A DNA stretch of 6,596 nucleotides, taken from Candidatus Omnitrophota bacterium. GTDB lineage: Bacteria; Omnitrophota; Koll11; Gygaellales; JAHJCI01. Below the pieces are notes generated by a model. That model did not search any database, was not told where the DNA came from, and saw only the letters and a list, made by a program, of their open reading frames with translations. Below are positions 5,821 to 6,596 of this stretch, piece after piece. The stretch spans positions 1 to 6,596 of the forward strand of contig JAUXFU010000050.1 in assembly GCA_030622705.1 (NCBI GenBank), read 5' to 3'. The translations under genes and the position numbers were made by a program. Positions within the stretch are counted from its first letter, which is position 1. Each line of letters starts with the position of its first letter.

Positions 5821-6596
5821 AAGCCTCGATAATCTTCTGGACAAGCTCATGCCTTACTATATCAGAGCCGGTAAGATGAATAAATTTTATGCCGTCTATG
5901 TCCTCAAACAGCTCCCGGGCCTGAATCAGGCCCGCGGGCCTGCCCGCGGGTAAATCGCTCTGGGTTATATCCCCGGTAATTACGGCTTTAGAATCAAAAC
6001 CCAAACGCGTCAGAAACATCTTCATCTGCTCTGCGGTACAATTCTGCGCTTCATCCAGGATAATAAAAGCATCATTTAGCGTCCTGCCGCGCATATAGGC
6101 AAGCGGCACAACCTCTATAATTCCGGTATTCAGGTATTTCTCAACAATATCCGCGTCCATCATATCATAAAGCGCGTCGTAAAGAGGACGCAGATAGGGA
6201 GATATTTTTTCGTACATATCGCCGGGCAAAAAACCCAATTTCTCACCCGCCTCAATAGCCGGCCGAGTCAGGATAATCCGGCGAACCTCGCCTTTGCCTA
6301 ACGCCTCTTTCGCCTGCCAGACCGCCAGATAAGTCTTACCTGTTCCTGCCGGACCAACCGAAAAAACAATATCATATTTTTTTATCGCCTCGACATATTC
6401 CCTCTGGTGTTTGGTTTTAGGGGCAATATTATGCTTGTGCGGATAATCCTGTTTAGAGGATGCTCTTGGGGAAGAATCACAAAACTCATCATTCTTCCCT
6501 TCTCTTATCGTATCGAGAAAAGATTTAACTACCCTTTGTGCCTTCTTAACATTTATAGAGCTGCCGCTAAGCTTAAGCGTATCGTCGCGAGTAATA
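5795..6596 (-). CDS. phoH: PhoH family ATPase, 5' end outside window
   Basis: PhoH-like proteins are cytosolic P-loop NTPases of the helicase-like class, linked to RNA metabolism and commonly encoded beside ybeY. The visible 266 residues run open to the window edge; about 50-60 N-terminal residues are probably missing. The visible start [11 protein letters not shown] belongs to the N-terminal domain. Then come [13 protein letters not shown] (59-71), Walker A GPAGTGKT (81-88), [19 protein letters not shown] (108-126), Walker B ILDEAQN (179-185) and [13 protein letters not shown] shorter frame from the TTG at 6238 would exclude Walker A and is not the true start. An unusual GC-rich duplication encodes PAGRPAGL after DLP. 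It is the first gene of the visible cluster and overlaps the HD-protein gene. Confidence 0.93.
   Translation of the reverse strand, partial: ITRDDTLKLSGSSINVKKAQRVVKSFLDTIREGKNDEFCDSSPRASSKQDYPHKHNIAPKTKHQREYVEAIKKYDIVFSVGPAGTGKTYLAVWQAKEALGKGEVRRIILTRPAIEAGEKLGFLPGDMYEKISPYLRPLYDALYDMMDADIVEKYLNTGIIEVVPLAYMRGRTLNDAFIILDEAQNCTAEQMKMFLTRLGFDSKAVITGDITQSDLPAGRPAGLIQARELFEDIDGIKFIHLTGSDIVRHELVQKIIEAYEKAANKK
5916..5950. repeat. GC-rich palindromes and 12-base duplication within phoH
   Basis: An 8-bp stem CGGGCCTG/CAGGCCCG (5916-5923 with 5927-5934) lies beside two copies of the self-complementary CCCGCGGG (5931-5938 and 5943-5950), spaced by CCTG with a period of 12 bases, exactly four codons. 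The coding result is PAG-R-PAG. The surrounding gene is far less GC-rich. Confidence 0.65.

Overview
The window holds a compact run of genes that all read on the minus strand, broken only by a group II intron that also reads on the minus strand. Base composition is moderate to AT-leaning. The gene order phoH - membrane HD phosphohydrolase (PgpH/YqfF-like) - ybeY - recO is a conserved bacterial housekeeping cluster, best known from Firmicutes, where dgkA, cdd and era usually lie between ybeY and recO. Intergenic spaces carry degenerate short repeats of kinds I associate with uncultivated environmental lineages such as Omnitrophota (OP3) and relatives. That lineage guess is inference with low confidence; the sequence alone does not fix a phylum.

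Layout from the right edge in the direction of transcription: phoH (3' part, start beyond the window), a short 7TM-HD phosphodiesterase overlapping the end of phoH, ybeY overlapping the end of that gene by 47 bases with a GTG start, a short spacer with a possible promoter, and recO. Seven bases after the recO stop comes a complete group II intron (about 1332-3221) with an intact, endonuclease-less reverse transcriptase/maturase in domain IV. A 187-base AT-rich spacer full of short repeats follows, then a ketopantoate reductase gene (panE-like) with a strong ribosome binding site. The last 208 bases hold no gene but several palindromes and repeats.

Functionally, phoH (NTPase/RNA-linked), ybeY (rRNA maturation endoribonuclease) and recO (recombinational repair) are housekeeping. 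The HD protein is predicted to degrade a cyclic dinucleotide at the inner membrane, and PanE makes pantoate for coenzyme A. The most informative point is the intron. Its ends are supported by domain V, domain VI with a branch-point A, and by EBS1-IBS1 and EBS2-IBS2 pairings found in the sequence. Rejoining its flanks rebuilds a short degenerate repeat array, which suggests that the intron homed into a dispersed repeat. I found no clearly new multi-gene system; the second-look items are the intron target, a non-canonical metal ligand in YbeY, the truncated PgpH architecture and a GC-rich duplication inside phoH.
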